From assembly GCA_021014325.1 (NCBI GenBank), contig JAJGQC010000713.1:186001-250000 (forward strand): a stretch of DNA of 64,000 nucleotides. Direction: 5' to 3'. The stretch is from Plazaster borealis (Eukaryota > Echinodermata > Asteroidea > Forcipulatida > Labidiasteridae). Below are positions 27,581 through 42,500 of this stretch, piece after piece. Position 1 is the first letter of the stretch, and the number at the start of each line of letters is the position of its first letter. The position numbers and the translations under genes are program-made. The notes beneath the pieces are model-generated. The model was not told the origin of the DNA. It did no database searches and saw only the letters and a program-made list of their open reading frames with translations.

Positions 27581-30500
27581 GTCAAACAAGTCATGCTTTA
27601 TACGGTTTTTGGCTGTACAAAAAAAAATAGATTAGGATCCAACAAAGAGCGTTTCTGTTTGGGAAAAAGCTCCATTCTCAAAACTGGGTGAATTAGACAT
27701 TTTTCGCCAAAAAGCGACGCAATTTTCTCTGCCCAAAGAACACCCATTTCTCCTCGAATAAATTAGTTACAGAGTTTTAGTTTGCACCAGCAGCACCGTC
27801 GAGGATGCCCCCTAAAAGTATTTGCGGAGATCCGGCGCTTAAAAAATGTTTTGAAAATAAGACTTCATAATATTTACAAGGCATATTTTAATATTTGGGT
27901 CAAACAAGTTATGCTTTTATACGGTTTTTGGCTGTACAAAAAAAATAGATTAGGATCCAACAAGGAGCGTTTCTGTGTGGGAAAAAGCTCTATTCTCAAA
28001 ACTGGGTGAATTAGCCATTTTTCGCCCAAAAGCGACGCAATTTTCTGCCCAAAGAACACCCATTTCTTCTCGAATAAATTAGTTACAGAGTTTTAGTTTG
28101 CACCAGCAGCACCGTCGAGGATGCCCCCTGAAAGTATTGGCGGAGAGGGCCCGTGTTAGGGCGGTATGTTTCTTTAACGGTGGCGATTTATGTCTACAAG
28201 GCTAGATATTGTAAATATTTTAATATTTGGGTCAAACAAGTTATGCTTTTATACGGTTTTCGGCTGTACAAAAAAGATAGATTAGAATCCAACAAAGAGC
28301 GTTTCTGTGTGGGAAAAAGCTCCATTCTCAAAACTGGGTGAATTAGCCATTTTTCGCCAAAAAGCGACGCAATTTTCTCTGCCCAAAGAACACCCATTTC
28401 TTCTTGAATAAATTAGTTACAGAGTTTTAGTTTGCACCAGCAGCACCGTCGAGGATGCCCCCTGAAAGTATTGGCGGAGAGGGCCCGTGTTAGGGCGGTA
28501 TGTTTCTTTAACGGTGGCGATTTATGTCTACAAGGCTAGATATTGTAGATATTTTAATGTTTGGGTCAAACAAAGTCATGCTTTTATACGGTTTTTGGCT
28601 GTACAAAAAAGATAGATTAGGATCCAACAAATAGCGTTTCTGTGTGGGAAAAAGCTCCATTCTCAAAACTGGGTGAATTAGGCATTTTTCGCCAAGAAGC
28701 GACGCAATTTTCTGCCCAAAGAACACCCATTTCTTCTCGAATAAATTAGTTGCAGAGTTTTAGTTTGCACCAGCAGCACCGTCGAGGATGCCCCCTGAAA
28801 GTATTGGCGGAGAGGGCCCGTGTTAGGGCGGTATGTTTCTTTAACGGTGGCGATTTATGTCTACAAGGCTAGATATTGTAGATATTTTAATATTTGGGTC
28901 AAACAGTTATGCTTTTATACGGTTTTCGGCTGTACAAAAAAGATAGATTAGGATCCAACAAAGAGCGTTTCTGTGTGGGAAAAAGCTCCATTCTCAAAAC
29001 TGGGTGAATTAGCCATTTTTCGCCAAAAAGCAACGCAATTTTCTCTGCCCAAAGAACACCCATTTCTCCTCGAATAATATGGTTACAGAGTTTTAGTTTG
29101 CACCAGCAGCACCGTCGAGTATGCCCCCTAAAAGTATTCGCGGAGATCCGGTGCTTAAAAAATGTTTTGAAAATTGGACTTAAAAATATTTACAAGGCAT
29201 ATTTTAATATTTGGGTCAAACAAGTTATGCTTTTATACGGTTTTCGGCTGTACAAAAAAGATATATCAGGATCCAACAAAGAGCGTTTCTGTGTGGGAAA
29301 AAGCTCCATTCTCAAAACTGGGTAAATTAGGCATTTTTCGCCGAAAAGCGACGCAATTTTCTTTGCCCAAAGAACACCCATTTCTCCACGAATAAATTAG
29401 TTACAGAGTTTTAGTTTGCACCAGCAGCACCGTCGAGGATGCCCCTTAAAGGTATTTGCGGAGATCCGGCGCTTAAAAATGTTTTGAAAATTAGACTTAA
29501 AAATATTTACAAGGTATATTTTAATATTTGGGTCAAGTTATGCTTTTAAACGGTTTTTGGCAGTACAAAAAAGATAGATTAGGATCCAACAAAGAGCGTT
29601 TCTGTGTGGGAAAAAGCTCCATTCTCAAAACTGGGTGAATTAGGCATTTTTCGCCAAAAAGCGACGCAATTTTCTCTGCCCAAAGAACACCAATTTCTCC
29701 TCGAATAAATTAGTTAAAGAGTTTTAGTTTGCACCAGCAGCACCGTCGAGGATGCCCCCTAAAGTATTCGCGGAGATCCGGCGCTTAAAAAATGTTTTGA
29801 AAATTAGACTTAAAAATATTTACAAGGTATATTTTAATATTTGGGTCAAGTTATGCTTTTAAACGGTTTTTGGCAGTACAAAAAAGATAGATTAGGATCC
29901 AACAAAGAGCGTTTCTGTGTGGGAAAAAGCTCCATTCTCAAAACTGGGTGAATTAGCCATTTTTCGCCAAAAAGCAACGCAATTTTCTCTGCCCAAAGAA
30001 CACCCATTTCTCCTCGAATAATATGGTTACAGAGTTTTAGTGTGCACCAGCAGCACCGTCGAGTATGCCCCTAACAGTATTCGCGGAGATCCGGTGCTTA
30101 AAAATGTTTTGAAAATTGGACTTAAAAATATTTACAAGGCATATTTTAATATTTGGGTCAAACAAGTTATGCTTTTATACGGTTTTCGGCTGTACAAAAA
30201 AGATAGATCAGGATCCAACAAAGAGCGTTTCTGTGTGGGAAAAAGCTCCATTCTCAAAACTGGGTAAATTAGGCATTTTTCGCCGAAAAGCGACGCAATT
30301 TTCTTTGCCCAAAGAACACCCATTTCTCCACGAATAAATTAGTTACAGAGTTTTAGTTTGCACCAGCAGCACCGTCGAGGATGCCCCTTAAAGGTATTTG
30401 CGGAGATCCGGCGCTTAAAAAATGTTTTGAAAATTAGACTTAAAAATATTTACAAGGTATATTTTAATATTTGGGTCAAGTTATGCTTTTAAACGGTTTT

Positions 30501-33500
30501 TGGCAGTACAAAAAAGATAGATTAGGATCCAACAAAGAGCGTTTTTTGTTTGGGAAAAAGCTCCATTCTCAAAACTGGGTGAATTTGGCATTTTTCGCCA
30601 AAAAGCGACGCAATTTTCTCTGCCCAAAGAACACCCATTTCTTCTCGAATAAATTAGTTACAGAGTTTTAGTTTGCACCAGCAGCACCGTCGAGGATGCC
30701 CCCTGAAAGTATTGGCGGAGAGGGCCCGTGTTAGGGCGGTATGTTTCTTTAACGGTGGCGATTTATGTCTACAAGGCTAGATATTGTAGATATTTTAATG
30801 TTTGGGTCAAACAAAGTCATGCTTTTATACGGTTTTTGGCTGTACAAAAAAGATAGATTAGGATCCAACAAAGAGCGTTTTTTTGTTTGGGAAAAAGCTC
30901 CATTTTCAAAACTGGGTGAATTAGCCTTTTTTCGCCAAAAAGCGACGACATGTTCTCTGCCCAAAGAACACCCATTTCTCCTCGAATAAATTAGTTACAG
31001 AGTTTTATTTTGCACCAGCAGCACCGTCGAGGATGCCCCCTTAAAGTATTCGCGGAGATCCGGCGCTTAAAAAATGTTTTGGAAATTAGACTTAAAAATA
31101 TTTATAAGGCATATTTTAATATTTGGGTCAAACAAGTTATGCTTTTAAACGGTTTTCGGCTGTACAAAAAAGATAGATTAGGATCCAACAAAGAGCGTTT
31201 CTGTGTGGGAAAAAGCTCCATTCTCAAAACTGGGTTAATTAGCCATTTTTCGCCAAAAAGCGACGCAATTTTCTCTGCCCAAAGAATACCCATTTCTCCT
31301 CGAATAAATTAGTTACAGAGTTTTAGTTTGCACCAGCAGCACCTTCGAGGATGCCCCCTAAAAGTATTCGTGGAGATCCGGCGCTTAAAATTTTTTTTGA
31401 GAATTAGACAAAGAAAAATGGGCACCGTAATATTATTACGGTGCCCACTAATAATAATCTTTAACGGTGGAGATTTATGTGCAGTTGACTCGTGTGAGGG
31501 CGGTATGTTACTTTAACGGTTGTCATTTTATGCCTAGTGGACAAGTTTGAGGGCGGTATGTTACGTTAACGCTGGCGATTTATGTCTACAAGGCTATAGT
31601 CTACAAGGCTTATTATAGCCTTGTACATATTTTAATATTTGGGTCAAACAAGTCATGCTTTTGTACGGTTTTTGGCTGTACAAAAAAATAGATTAGGATC
31701 CAACAAAGAGCGTTTCTGTTTGGGAAAAAGCTCCATTCTCAAAACTGGGTGAATTAGACATTTTTCGCCAAAAAGCGACGCAATTTTCTCTGCCCAAAGA
31801 ACACCCATTTCTCCTCGAATAAATTAGTTACAGAGTTTTAGTTTGCACCAGCAGCACCGTCGAGGATGCCCCTAAAAGTATTTGCGGAGATCCGGCGCTT
31901 AAAAATGTTTTGAAAATAAGACTTCATAATATTTACAAGGCATATTTTAATATTTGGGTCAAACAAGTTATGCTTTTTTACGGTTTTTGGCTGTACAAAA
32001 AAATAGATTAGGATCCAACAAGGAGCGTTTCTGTGTGGGAAAAAGCTCTATTCTCAAAACTGGGTGAATTAGCCATTTTTCGCCAAAAAGCGACGCAATT
32101 TTCTGCCCAAAGAACACCCATTTCTTCTCGAATAAATTAGTTACAGAGTTTTAGTTTGCACCAGCAGCACCGTCGAGGATGCCCCTGAAAGTATTGGCGG
32201 AGAGGGCCCGTGTTAGGGCGGTATGTTTCTTTAACGGTGGCGATTTATGTCTACAAGGCTAGATATTGTAAATATTTTAATATTTGGGTCAAACAAGTTA
32301 TGCTTTTATACGGTTTTCGGCTGTACAAAAAGATAGATTAGAATCCAACAAAGAGCGTTTCTGTGTGGGAAAAAGCTCCATTCTCAAAACTGGGTGAATT
32401 AGCCATTTTTCGCCAAAAAGCGACGCAATTTTCTCTGCCCAAAGAACACCCATTTCTTCTTGAATAAATTAGTTACAGAGTTTTAGTTTGCACCAGCAGC
32501 ACCGTCGAGGATGCCCCTGAAAGTATTGGCGGAGAGGGCCCGTGTTAGGGCGGTATGTTTCTTTAACGGTGGCGATTTATGTCTACAAGGCTAGATATTG
32601 TAGATATTTTAATGTTTGGGTCAAACAAAGTCATGCTTTTATACGGTTTTTGGCTGTACAAAAAGGATAGATTAGGATCCAACAAAGAGCGTTTCTGTGT
32701 GGGAAAAAGCTCCATTCTCAAAACTGGGTGAATTAGGCATTTTTCGCCAAGAAGCGACGCAATTTTCTGCCCAAAGAACACCCATTTCTTCTCGAATAAA
32801 TTAGTTGCAGAGTTTTAGTTTGCACCAGCAGCACCGTCGAGGATGCCCCCTGAAAGTATTGGCGGAGAGGGCCCGTGTTAGGGCGGTATGTTTCTTTAAC
32901 GGTGGCGATTTATGTCTACAAGGCTAGATATTGTAGATATTTTAATATTTGGGTCAAACAGTTATGCTTTTATACGGTTTTCGGCTGTACAAAAAAGATA
33001 GATTAGAATCCAACAAAGAGCGTTTCTGTGTGGGAAAAAGCTCCATTTTCAAAACTGGGTGAATTAGGCATTTTTCGCCAAAAAGCGACGCAATTTTCTC
33101 TGCCCAAAGAACACCCATTTCTTCTCGAATAAATTAGTTACAGAGTTTTAGTTTGCACCAGCAGCACCGTCGAGGATGCCCCCTGAAAGTATTCGCGGAG
33201 AGGGCCCGTGTTAGGGCGGTATGTTTCTTTAACGGTGGCGATTTATGTCTACAAGGCTAGATATTGTAGATATTTTAATATTTGGGTCAAACAAAGCCAT
33301 GCTTTTATACGGTTTTTGGCTGTACAAAAAAGATAGATTAGGATCCAACAAAGAGCGTTTTTTGTTTGGGAAAAAGCTCCATTCTCAAAACTGGGTGAAT
33401 TAGGCATTTTTCGCCAAAAAGCGACGCAATTTTCTCTGCCCAAAGAACACCAATTTCTCCTCGAATAAATTAGTTAAAGAGTTTTAGTTTGCACCAGCAG

Positions 33501-36500
33501 CACCGTCGAGGATGCCCCCTAAAGTATTCGCGGAGATCCGGCGCTTAAAAAATGTTTTGAAAATTAGACTTAAAAATATTTACAAGGTATATTTTAATAT
33601 TTGGGTCAAGTTATGCTTTTAAACGGTTTTTGGCAGTACAAAAAAGATAGATTAGGATCCAACAAAGAGCGTTTCTGTGTGGGAAAAAGCTCCATTCTCA
33701 AAACTGGGTGAATTAGCCATTTTTCGCCAAAAAGCGACGCAATTTTCTCTGCCCAAAGAACACCCATTTCTTCTCGAATAAATTAGTTACAGAGTTTTAG
33801 TTTGCACCAGCAGCACCGTCGAGGATGCCCCCTGAAAGTATTGGCGGAGAGGGCCCGTGTTAGGGTGGTATGTTTCTTTAACGGTGGCGATTTATGTCTA
33901 CAAGGCTAGATATTGTAGATATTTTAATATTTGGGTCAAACAAAGTCATGCTTTTATACGGTTTTTGGCTGTACAAAAAAGATAGATTAGGATCCAACAA
34001 AGAGCGTTTCTGTGTGGGAAAAAGCTCCATTCTCAAAACTGGGTGAATTAGGCATTTTTCGCCAAAAAGCGACGCAATTTTCTCTGCCCAAAGAACACCA
34101 ATTTCTCCTCGAATAAATTAGTTACAGAGTTTTAGTTTGCACCAGCAGCACCGTCGAGGATGCCCCCTAAAAGTATTTGCGGAGATCCGGCGCTTAAAAA
34201 ATGTTTTGAAAATAAGACTTCATAATATTTACACGGCATATTTTAATATTTGGGTCAAACAAGTTATGCTTTTATACGTTTTTCGGCTGTACAAAAAAGA
34301 TAGATTAGGATCCAACAAAGAGCGTTTCTGCGTGGGAAAAAGCTCCATTCTCAAAACTGGGTGAATTAGGCATTTTTCGCCAAAAAGCGACGCAATTTTC
34401 TCTGCCCAAAGAACACCCATTTCTCCTCGAATAAATTAGTTACAGAGTTTTATTTTGCACCAGCAGCACCGTCGAGGATGCCCCCTAAAAGTATTTGCGG
34501 AGTTCCGGCGCTTAAAAAATGTTTTGAAAATTAGACTTAAAAATATTTACAAGGTGTCTTTTAATATTTGGGTCAAACAAGTTATGCTTTTGTACGTTTT
34601 TCGGCTGTACAAAAAAGATAGATTAGGATCCAACAAAGAGCGTTTCTGTGTGGGAAAAAGCTCCATTCTCAAAACTGGGTGAATTAGCCATTTTTCGCCA
34701 AAAAGCGACGCAATTTTCTCTGCCCAACCCATTTCTCCTCGAATAAATTAGTTACAGAGTTTTAGTTTGCACCAGCAGCACCGTCGAGGATGCCCCCTAA
34801 AAGTATTCGCGGAGATTCGGCGCTTAAAAATGTTTTGAAAATTAGACTTAAAAATATTCTAAAGGTATATTTTTTTATTTGGGTCAAACTTGTTATGCTT
34901 TTTTACTGTGTTCGTGTGTTGCAAAAATTTTAATTAGGATCCAACAAAGAGTGTTTCTGTGTGGGAAAAAGCTCCATTCTCAAAACTGGGTGAATAAGCC
35001 ATTTTTCGCCAAAAAGCGACGCAATTTTCTCTGCCCAAAGAACACCCATTTCTTCTCGAATAAATTAGTTACAGAGTTTTAGTTTGCACCAGCAGCACCG
35101 TCGAGGATGCTCCTAAAAGTATTCGCGGAGATCCGGCGCTTAAAATTGTTTTGAGAATTAGACAAAGAAAAATGGGCACCGTAATATTATTACGGTGCCC
35201 ACAAATAATAATCTTTAACGGTGGAGATTTATGTGCAGTTGACTCGTGTGAGGGTGGTATGTTACTTTAACGGTTGTCATTTTATGCCTAGTGGACAAGT
35301 TTGAGGGCGGTATGTTACGTTAACGGTGGCGATTTATGTCTACAAGGCTATAGTCTACAAGGCTTATTATTGTACATTTTTAATATTTGGGTCAAACAAG
35401 TCATGCTTTTATACGGTTTTTGGCTGTACAAAAAAAATAGATTAGGATCCAACAAAGAGCGTTTCTGTTTGGGAAAAAGCTCCATTCTCAAAACTGGGTG
35501 AATTAGACATTTTTCGCCAAAAAGCAACGCAATTTTCTCTGCCCAAAGAACACCCATTTCTCCTCGAATAATATGGTTACAGAGTTTTAGTTTGCACCAG
35601 CAGCACCGTCGAGTATGCCCCTAAAAGTATTCGCGGAGATCCGGTGCTTAAAAATGTTTTGAAAATTGGACTTAAAAATATTTACAAGGCATATTTTAAT
35701 ATTTGGGTCAAACAAGTTATGCTTTTATACGGTTTTCGGCTGTACAAAAAAGATAGATCAGGATCCAACAAAGAGCGTTTCTGTGTGGGAAAAAGCTCCA
35801 TTCTCAAAACTGGGTAAATTAGGCATTTTTCGCCGAAAAGCGACGCAATTTTCTTTGCCCAAAGAACACCCATTTCTCCACGAATAAATTAGTTACAGAG
35901 TTTTAGTTTGCACCAGCAGCACCGTCGAGGATGCCCCTTAAAGGTATTTGCGGAGATCCGGCGCTTAAAAAATGTTTTGAAAATTAGACTTAAAATATTT
36001 ACAAGGTATATTTTAATATTTGGGTCAAGTTATGCTTTTAAACGGTTTTTGGCAGTACAAAAAAGATAGATTAGGATCCAACAAAGAGCGTTTTTTGTTT
36101 GGGAAAAAGCTCCATTCTCAAAACTGGGTGAATTTGGCATTTTTCGCCAAAAAGCGACGCAATTTTCTCTGCCCAAAGAACACCCATTTCTTCTCGAATA
36201 AATTAGTTACAGAGTTTTAGTTTGCACCAGCAGCACCGTCGAGGATGCCCCCTGAAAGTATTCGCGGAGAGGGCCCGTGTTAGGGCGGTATGTTTCTTTA
36301 ACGGTGGCGCTTTATGTCTACAAGGCTAGATATTGTAGATATTTTAATGTTTGGGTCAAACAAAGTCATGCTTTTATACGGTTTTTGGCTGTACAAAAAA
36401 GATAGATTAGGATCCAACAAAGAGCGTTTTTTGTTTGGGAAAAAGCTCCATTTTCAAAACTGGGTGAATTAGCCTTTTTTCGCCAAAAAGCGACGACATG

Positions 36501-39500
36501 TTCTCTGCCCAAAGAACACCCATTTCTCCTCGAATAAATTAGTTACAGAGTTTTATTTTGCACCAGCAGCACCGTCGAGGATGCCCCCTTAAAGTATTCG
36601 CGGAGATCCGGCGCTTAAAAAATGTTTTGAAAATTAGACTTACAAATATTTATAAGGCATATTTTAATATTTGGGTCAAACAAGTTATGCTTTTAAACGG
36701 TTTTCGGCTGTACAAAAAAGATAGATTAGGATCCAACAAAGAGCGTTTCTGTGTGGGAAAAAGCTCCATTCTCAAAACTGGGTTAATTAGCCATTTTTCG
36801 CCAAAAAGCGACGCAATTTTCTCTGCCCAAAGAATACCCATTTCTCCTCGAATAAATTAGTTACAGAGTTTTAGTTTGCACCAGCAGCACCTTCGAGGAT
36901 GCCCCCTAAAAGTATTCGTGGAGATCCGGCGCTTAAAAAATGTTTTGAGAATTAGACAAAGAAAAATGGGCACCGTAATATTATTACGGTGCCCACTAAT
37001 AATAATCTTTAACGGTGGAGATTTATGTGCAGTTGACTCGTGTGAGGGCGGTATGTTACTTTAACGGTTGTCATTTTATGCCTAGTGGACAAGTTTGAGG
37101 GCGGTATGTTACGTTAACGCTGGCGATTTATGTCTACAAGGCTATAGTCTACAAGGCTTATTATAGCCTTGTACATTTTTTTAATATTTGGGTCAAACAA
37201 GTCATGCTTTATACGGTTTTTGGCTGTACAAAAAAATAGATTAGGATCCAACAAAGAGCGTTTCTGTTTGGGAAAAAGCTCCATTCTCAAAACTGGGTGA
37301 ATTAGACATTTTTCGCCAAAAAGCGACGCAATTTTCTCTGCCCAAAGAACACCCATTTCTCCTCGAATAAATTAGTTACAGAGTTTTAGTTTGCACCAGC
37401 AGCACCGTCGAGGATGCCCCTAAAAGTATTTGCGGAGATCCGGCGCTTAAAAATGTTTTGAAAATAAGACTTCATAATATTTACAAGGCATATTTTAATA
37501 TTTGGGTCAAACAAGTTATCCTTATATAACGATTATGGCATGACAACAAAATAAGAAAAGGATCAAACAAGGAGCGTATATGTGTGGGAAAGAGCTCTAT
37601 TCTCAATACTGGGTGAGTTAGCCATTGTTCGCCAAAAGCGACGCAATTTTCTGCCCAAAGAACACCCATTTCTTCTCGAATAAATTAGTTACAGAGTTTT
37701 AGTTTGCACCAGCAGCACCGTCGAGGATGCCCCATTAAAGTATTGGCGGAGAGGGCCCGTGTTAGGGCGGTATGTTTCTTTAACGGTGGCGATTTATGTC
37801 TACAAGGCTAGATATTGTAAATATTTTAATATTTGGGTCAAACAAGTTATGCTTTTATACGGTTTTCGGCTGTACAAAAAAGATAGATTAGAATCCAACA
37901 AAGAGCGTTTCTGTGTGGGAAAAAGCTCCATTCTCAAAACTGGGTGAATTAGCCATTTTTCGCCAAAAAGCGACGCAATTTTCTGTGCCCAAAGAACACC
38001 CATTTCTTCTTGAATAAATTAGTTACAGAGTTTTAGTTTGCACCAGCAGCACCGTCGAGGATGCCCCCTGAAAGTATTGGCGGAGAGGGCCCGTGTTAGG
38101 GCGGTATGTTTCTTTAACGGTGGCGATTTATGTCTACAAGGCTAGATATTGTAGATATTTTAATGTTTGGGTCAAACAAAGTCATGCTTTTATACGGTTT
38201 TTGGCTGTACAAAAAAGATAGATTAGGATCCAACAAAGAGCGTTTCTGTGTGGGAAAAAGCTCCATTCTCAAAACTGGGTGAATTAGGCATTTTTCGCCA
38301 AGAAGCGACGCAATTTTCTGCCCAAAGAACACCCATTTCTTCTCGAATAAATTAGTTGCAGAGTTTTAGTTTGCACCAGCAGCACCGTCGAGGATGCCCC
38401 CTGAAAGTATTGGCGGAGAGGGCCCGTGTTAGGGCGGTATGTTTCTTTAACGGTGGCGATTTATGTCTACAAGGCTAGATATTGTAGATATTTTAATATT
38501 TGGGTCAAACAGTTATGCTTTTATACGGTTTTCGGCTGTACAAAAAAGATAGATTAGGATCCAACAAAGAGCGTTTCTGTGTGGGAAAAAGCTCCATTCT
38601 CAAAACTGGGTGAATTAGGCATTTTTCGCCAAAAAGCGACGCAATTTTCTCTGCCCAAAGAACACCCATTTCTCCTCGAATAAATTAGTTACAGAGTTTT
38701 AGTTTGCACCAGCAGCACCGTCGAGGATGCCCCCTAAAAGTATTTGCGGAGAGGGCGCTTAGGGCAAAATGTTTTTAAATTTATGTCTACAAGGCTAGAT
38801 ATTGTATATATTTTAATATAGGGGTCAAACTAGTTATGATTTTATACGGTTTTCTGCGGTTCTAAATTCAGATAGATTAGGATCCAACAAAGAGCGTTTC
38901 TGTGTGGGAAAAAGCTCCATTCTCAAAACTGGGTGAATTAGGCATTTTTCGCCAAAAGCGACGCAATTTTCTCTGCCCAAAGAACACCCATTTCTCCTCG
39001 AATAAATTAGTTACAGAGTTTTAGTTTGCACCAGCAGCACCGTCGAGGATGCCCCCTAAAAGTATTCGCGGAGATCCGGCGCTTAAAAAATGTTTTGAAA
39101 ATTAGACTTAAAAATATTTACAAGGTATATTTTAATATTTGGGTCAAACAAGTTATGCTTTTATACGGTTTTCGGCTGTACAAAAAAGATAGATTAGGAT
39201 CCAACAAAGAGCGTTTCTGTGTGGGAAAAAGCTCCATTCTCAAAACTGGGTGAATTAGCCATTTTTCGCCAAAAGCGACGCAATTTTCTCTGCCCAAAGA
39301 ACACCCATTTCTCCTCGAATAAATTAGTTACAGAGTTTTAGTTTGCACCAGCAGCACCGTCGAGGATGCCCCCTAAAAGTATTCGCGGAGATCCGGCGCT
39401 TAAAAAATGTTTTGAAAATTAGACTTAAAAATATTTACAAGGTATATTTTAATATTTGGGTCAAACAAGTTATGCTTTTATATGGTGTTCGGCTGTACAA

Positions 39501-42500
39501 AAAGATAGATTAGGATCCAACAAAGAGCGTTTCTGTGTGGAAAAAGCTCCATTCTCAAAACTGGGTGAATTAGCCATTTTTCGCCAAAAAGCGACGCAAT
39601 TTTCTCTGCCCAAAGAACACCCATTTCTTCTCGAATAAATTAGTTACAGAGTTTTAGTTTGCACCAGCAGCACCGTCGAGGATGCCCCCTAAAGTATTCG
39701 CGGAGATCCGGCGCTTAAAAATGTTTTGAAAATTAGACAAAGAAAATGGGGCCCGTATATTATTACGGTGCCCACAATAATAATCTTTAACGGTGGTGGA
39801 GATTATGCAGTTGACTCGTGTGTGGGGGGTATGTTACTTTAACGGGGGTCATTTTTTTATGCCTAGTGTTTGAGGTTGCGGTACGTTACGTTAACGGTGG
39901 CGATTGTCTACAAGGCTATATTTACAAGGCTTATTATATTTTAATATTTGGGTCAAACAAGTCATGCTTTTATACGGTTTTTGGCTGTACAAAAAAAATA
40001 GATTAGGATCCAACAAAGAGCGTTTCTGTTTGGGAAAAAGCTCCATTCTCAAAACTGGGTGAATTAGACATTTTTCGCCAAAAAGCTACTCAAAAATAAA
40101 TACCAATAGAACACCCATTTCTCCTCGAATAATATGGTTGGAGAGTTTTAGTTTGCTCCGGCAGCACCGTCGAGTATGCCCCTAAAAGTATTCGCGGAGA
40201 TCCGGTGCTTAAAAATGTTTTGAAAATTGGACTTAAAAATATTTACAAGGCATATTTTAATATTTGGGTCAAACAAGTTATGCTTTTATACGGTTTTCGG
40301 CTGTACAAAAAGATAGATCAGGATCCAACAAAGAGCGTTTCTGTTGGAAAAAGCTCCATTCTCAAAACTGGGTAAATTAGGCATTTTTCGCCGAAAAGCG
40401 ACGCAATTTTCTTTGCCCAAAGAACACCCATTTCTCCACGAATAAATTAGTTACAGAGTTTTAGTTTGCACCAGCAGCACCGTCGAGGATGCCCCTTAAA
40501 GGTATTTGCGGAGATCCGGCGCTTAAAAATGTTTTGAAAATTAGACTTAAAAATATTTACAAGGTATATTTTAATATTTGGGTCAAGTTATGCTTTTAAA
40601 CGGTTTTTGGCAGTACAAAAAGATAGATTAGGATCCAACAAAGAGCGTTTTTGTTTGGGAAAAAGCTACATTCACAAAACTGGGTGAATTTGGCATTTTT
40701 CGCCAAAAGCGACGCAATTTTCTCTGCCCAAAGAACACCCATTTCTTCTCGAATAAATTAGTTACAGAGTTTTAGTTTGCACCAGCAGCACCGTCGAGGA
40801 TGCCCCCTGAAAGTATTGGCGGAGAGGGCCCGTGTTAGGGCGGTATGTTTCTTTAACGGTGGCGCTTTATGTCTACAAGGCTAGATATTGTAGATATTTT
40901 AATGTTTGGGTCAAACAAAGTCATGCTTTTATACGGTTTTTGGCTGTACAAAAAGATAGATTAGGATCCAACAAAGAGCGTTTTTTGTTTGGGAAAAAGC
41001 TCCATTTTCAAAACTGGGTGAATTAGCCTTTTTCGCCAAAAGCGACGACATGTTCTCTGCCCAAAGAACACCCATTTCTCCTCGATTAAATTAGTTACAG
41101 AGTTTTATTTTGCACCATCAGCACCGTCGAGGATGCCCCTTAAAGTATTCGCGGAGATCCGGCGCTTAAAAATGTTTTGAAAATTAGACTTAAAAATATT
41201 TATAAGGCATATTTTAATATTTGGGTCAAACAAGTTATGCTTTTAAACGGTTTTCGGCTGTACAAAAAGATAGATTAGGATCCAACAAAGAGCGTTTCTG
41301 TGTGGTAAAAAGCTCCATTCTCAAAACTGGGTTAATTTGCCATTTTTCGCACAAAAACGAAGCAATTTTCTCTTCCCAAAGAACACCCATTTCTCCTAGA
41401 ATAAATTAGTTACAGAGTTTTAGTTTGCTCCAGCAGCACCTTCGAGGATGCCCCTAAAAGTATTCGTGGAGATCCGGCGCTTAAAAATGTTTTGAGAATT
41501 AGACAAAGAAAAATGGGCACCGTAATATTATTACGGTGCCCACTAATAATAATCTTTAACGGTGGAGATTTATGTGCAGTTGACTCGTGTGAGGGCGGTA
41601 TGTTACTTTAACGGTTGTCATTTTATGCCTAGTGGACAAGTTTGAGGGCGGTATGTTACGTTAACGCTGGCGATTTATGTCTACAAGGCTATAGTCTACA
41701 AGGCTTATTATAGCCTTGTACATTTTTTTAATATTTGGGTCAAACAAGTCATGCTTTATACGGTTTTTGGCTGTACAAAAAAAATAGATTAGGATCCAAC
41801 AAAGAGCGTTTCTGTTTGGGAAAAGCTCCATTCTCAAAACTGGGTGAATTAGACATTTTTCGCCAAAAAGCGACGCAATTTTCTCTGCCCAAAGAACACC
41901 CATTTCTCCTCGAATAAATTAGTTACAGAGTTTTAGTTTGCACCAGCAGAACCGTCTAGTATGCACCAAAAAAGTATTTTCGGAGATCCGGCGCTTAAAA
42001 ATGTTTTGAAAATAAGACTTCATAATATTTACAAGGCATATTTTAATATTTGGGTCAAACAAGTTATGCTTTTATACGGTTTTTGGCTGTACAAAAAAAA
42101 ATAGATTAGGATCCAACAAGGAGCGTTTCTGTGTGGGAAAAAGCTCTATTCTCAAAACTGGGTGAATTAGCCATTTTTCGCCAAAAAGCGACGCAATTTT
42201 CTGCCCAAAGAACACCCATTTCTTCTCGAATAAATTAGTTACAGAGTTTTAGTTTGCACCAGCAGCACCGTCGAGGATGCCCCCTGAAAGTATTCGCGGA
42301 GAGGGCCCGTGTTAGGGCGGTATGTTTCTTTAACGGTGGCGATTTATGTCTACAAGGCTAGATATTGTAAATATTTTAATATTTGGGTCAAACAAGTTAT
42401 GCTTTTATACGGTTTTCTGCTGTAAATATTTGATAGATTAGATTCCAACAAAGAGCGTTTCTGTGTGGGAAAAAGCTCCATTCTCAAAACTGGGTGAATT

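Larger units (their letters stand above)
26947..28756. repeat. Higher-order block, copy 1 of 5
   Basis: A run of A, C, A, B, B units of about 1.8 kb. The same order and the same private variants (GAATACCCATTTC, CACCTTCGAGG, ATTCGTGGAG, AAGACTTCATAATATT) recur at about 31010-32812, 36558-38364, 41111-42590 and 46981-48782. The copies are much closer to each other than to neighbouring units. Confidence 0.8.
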
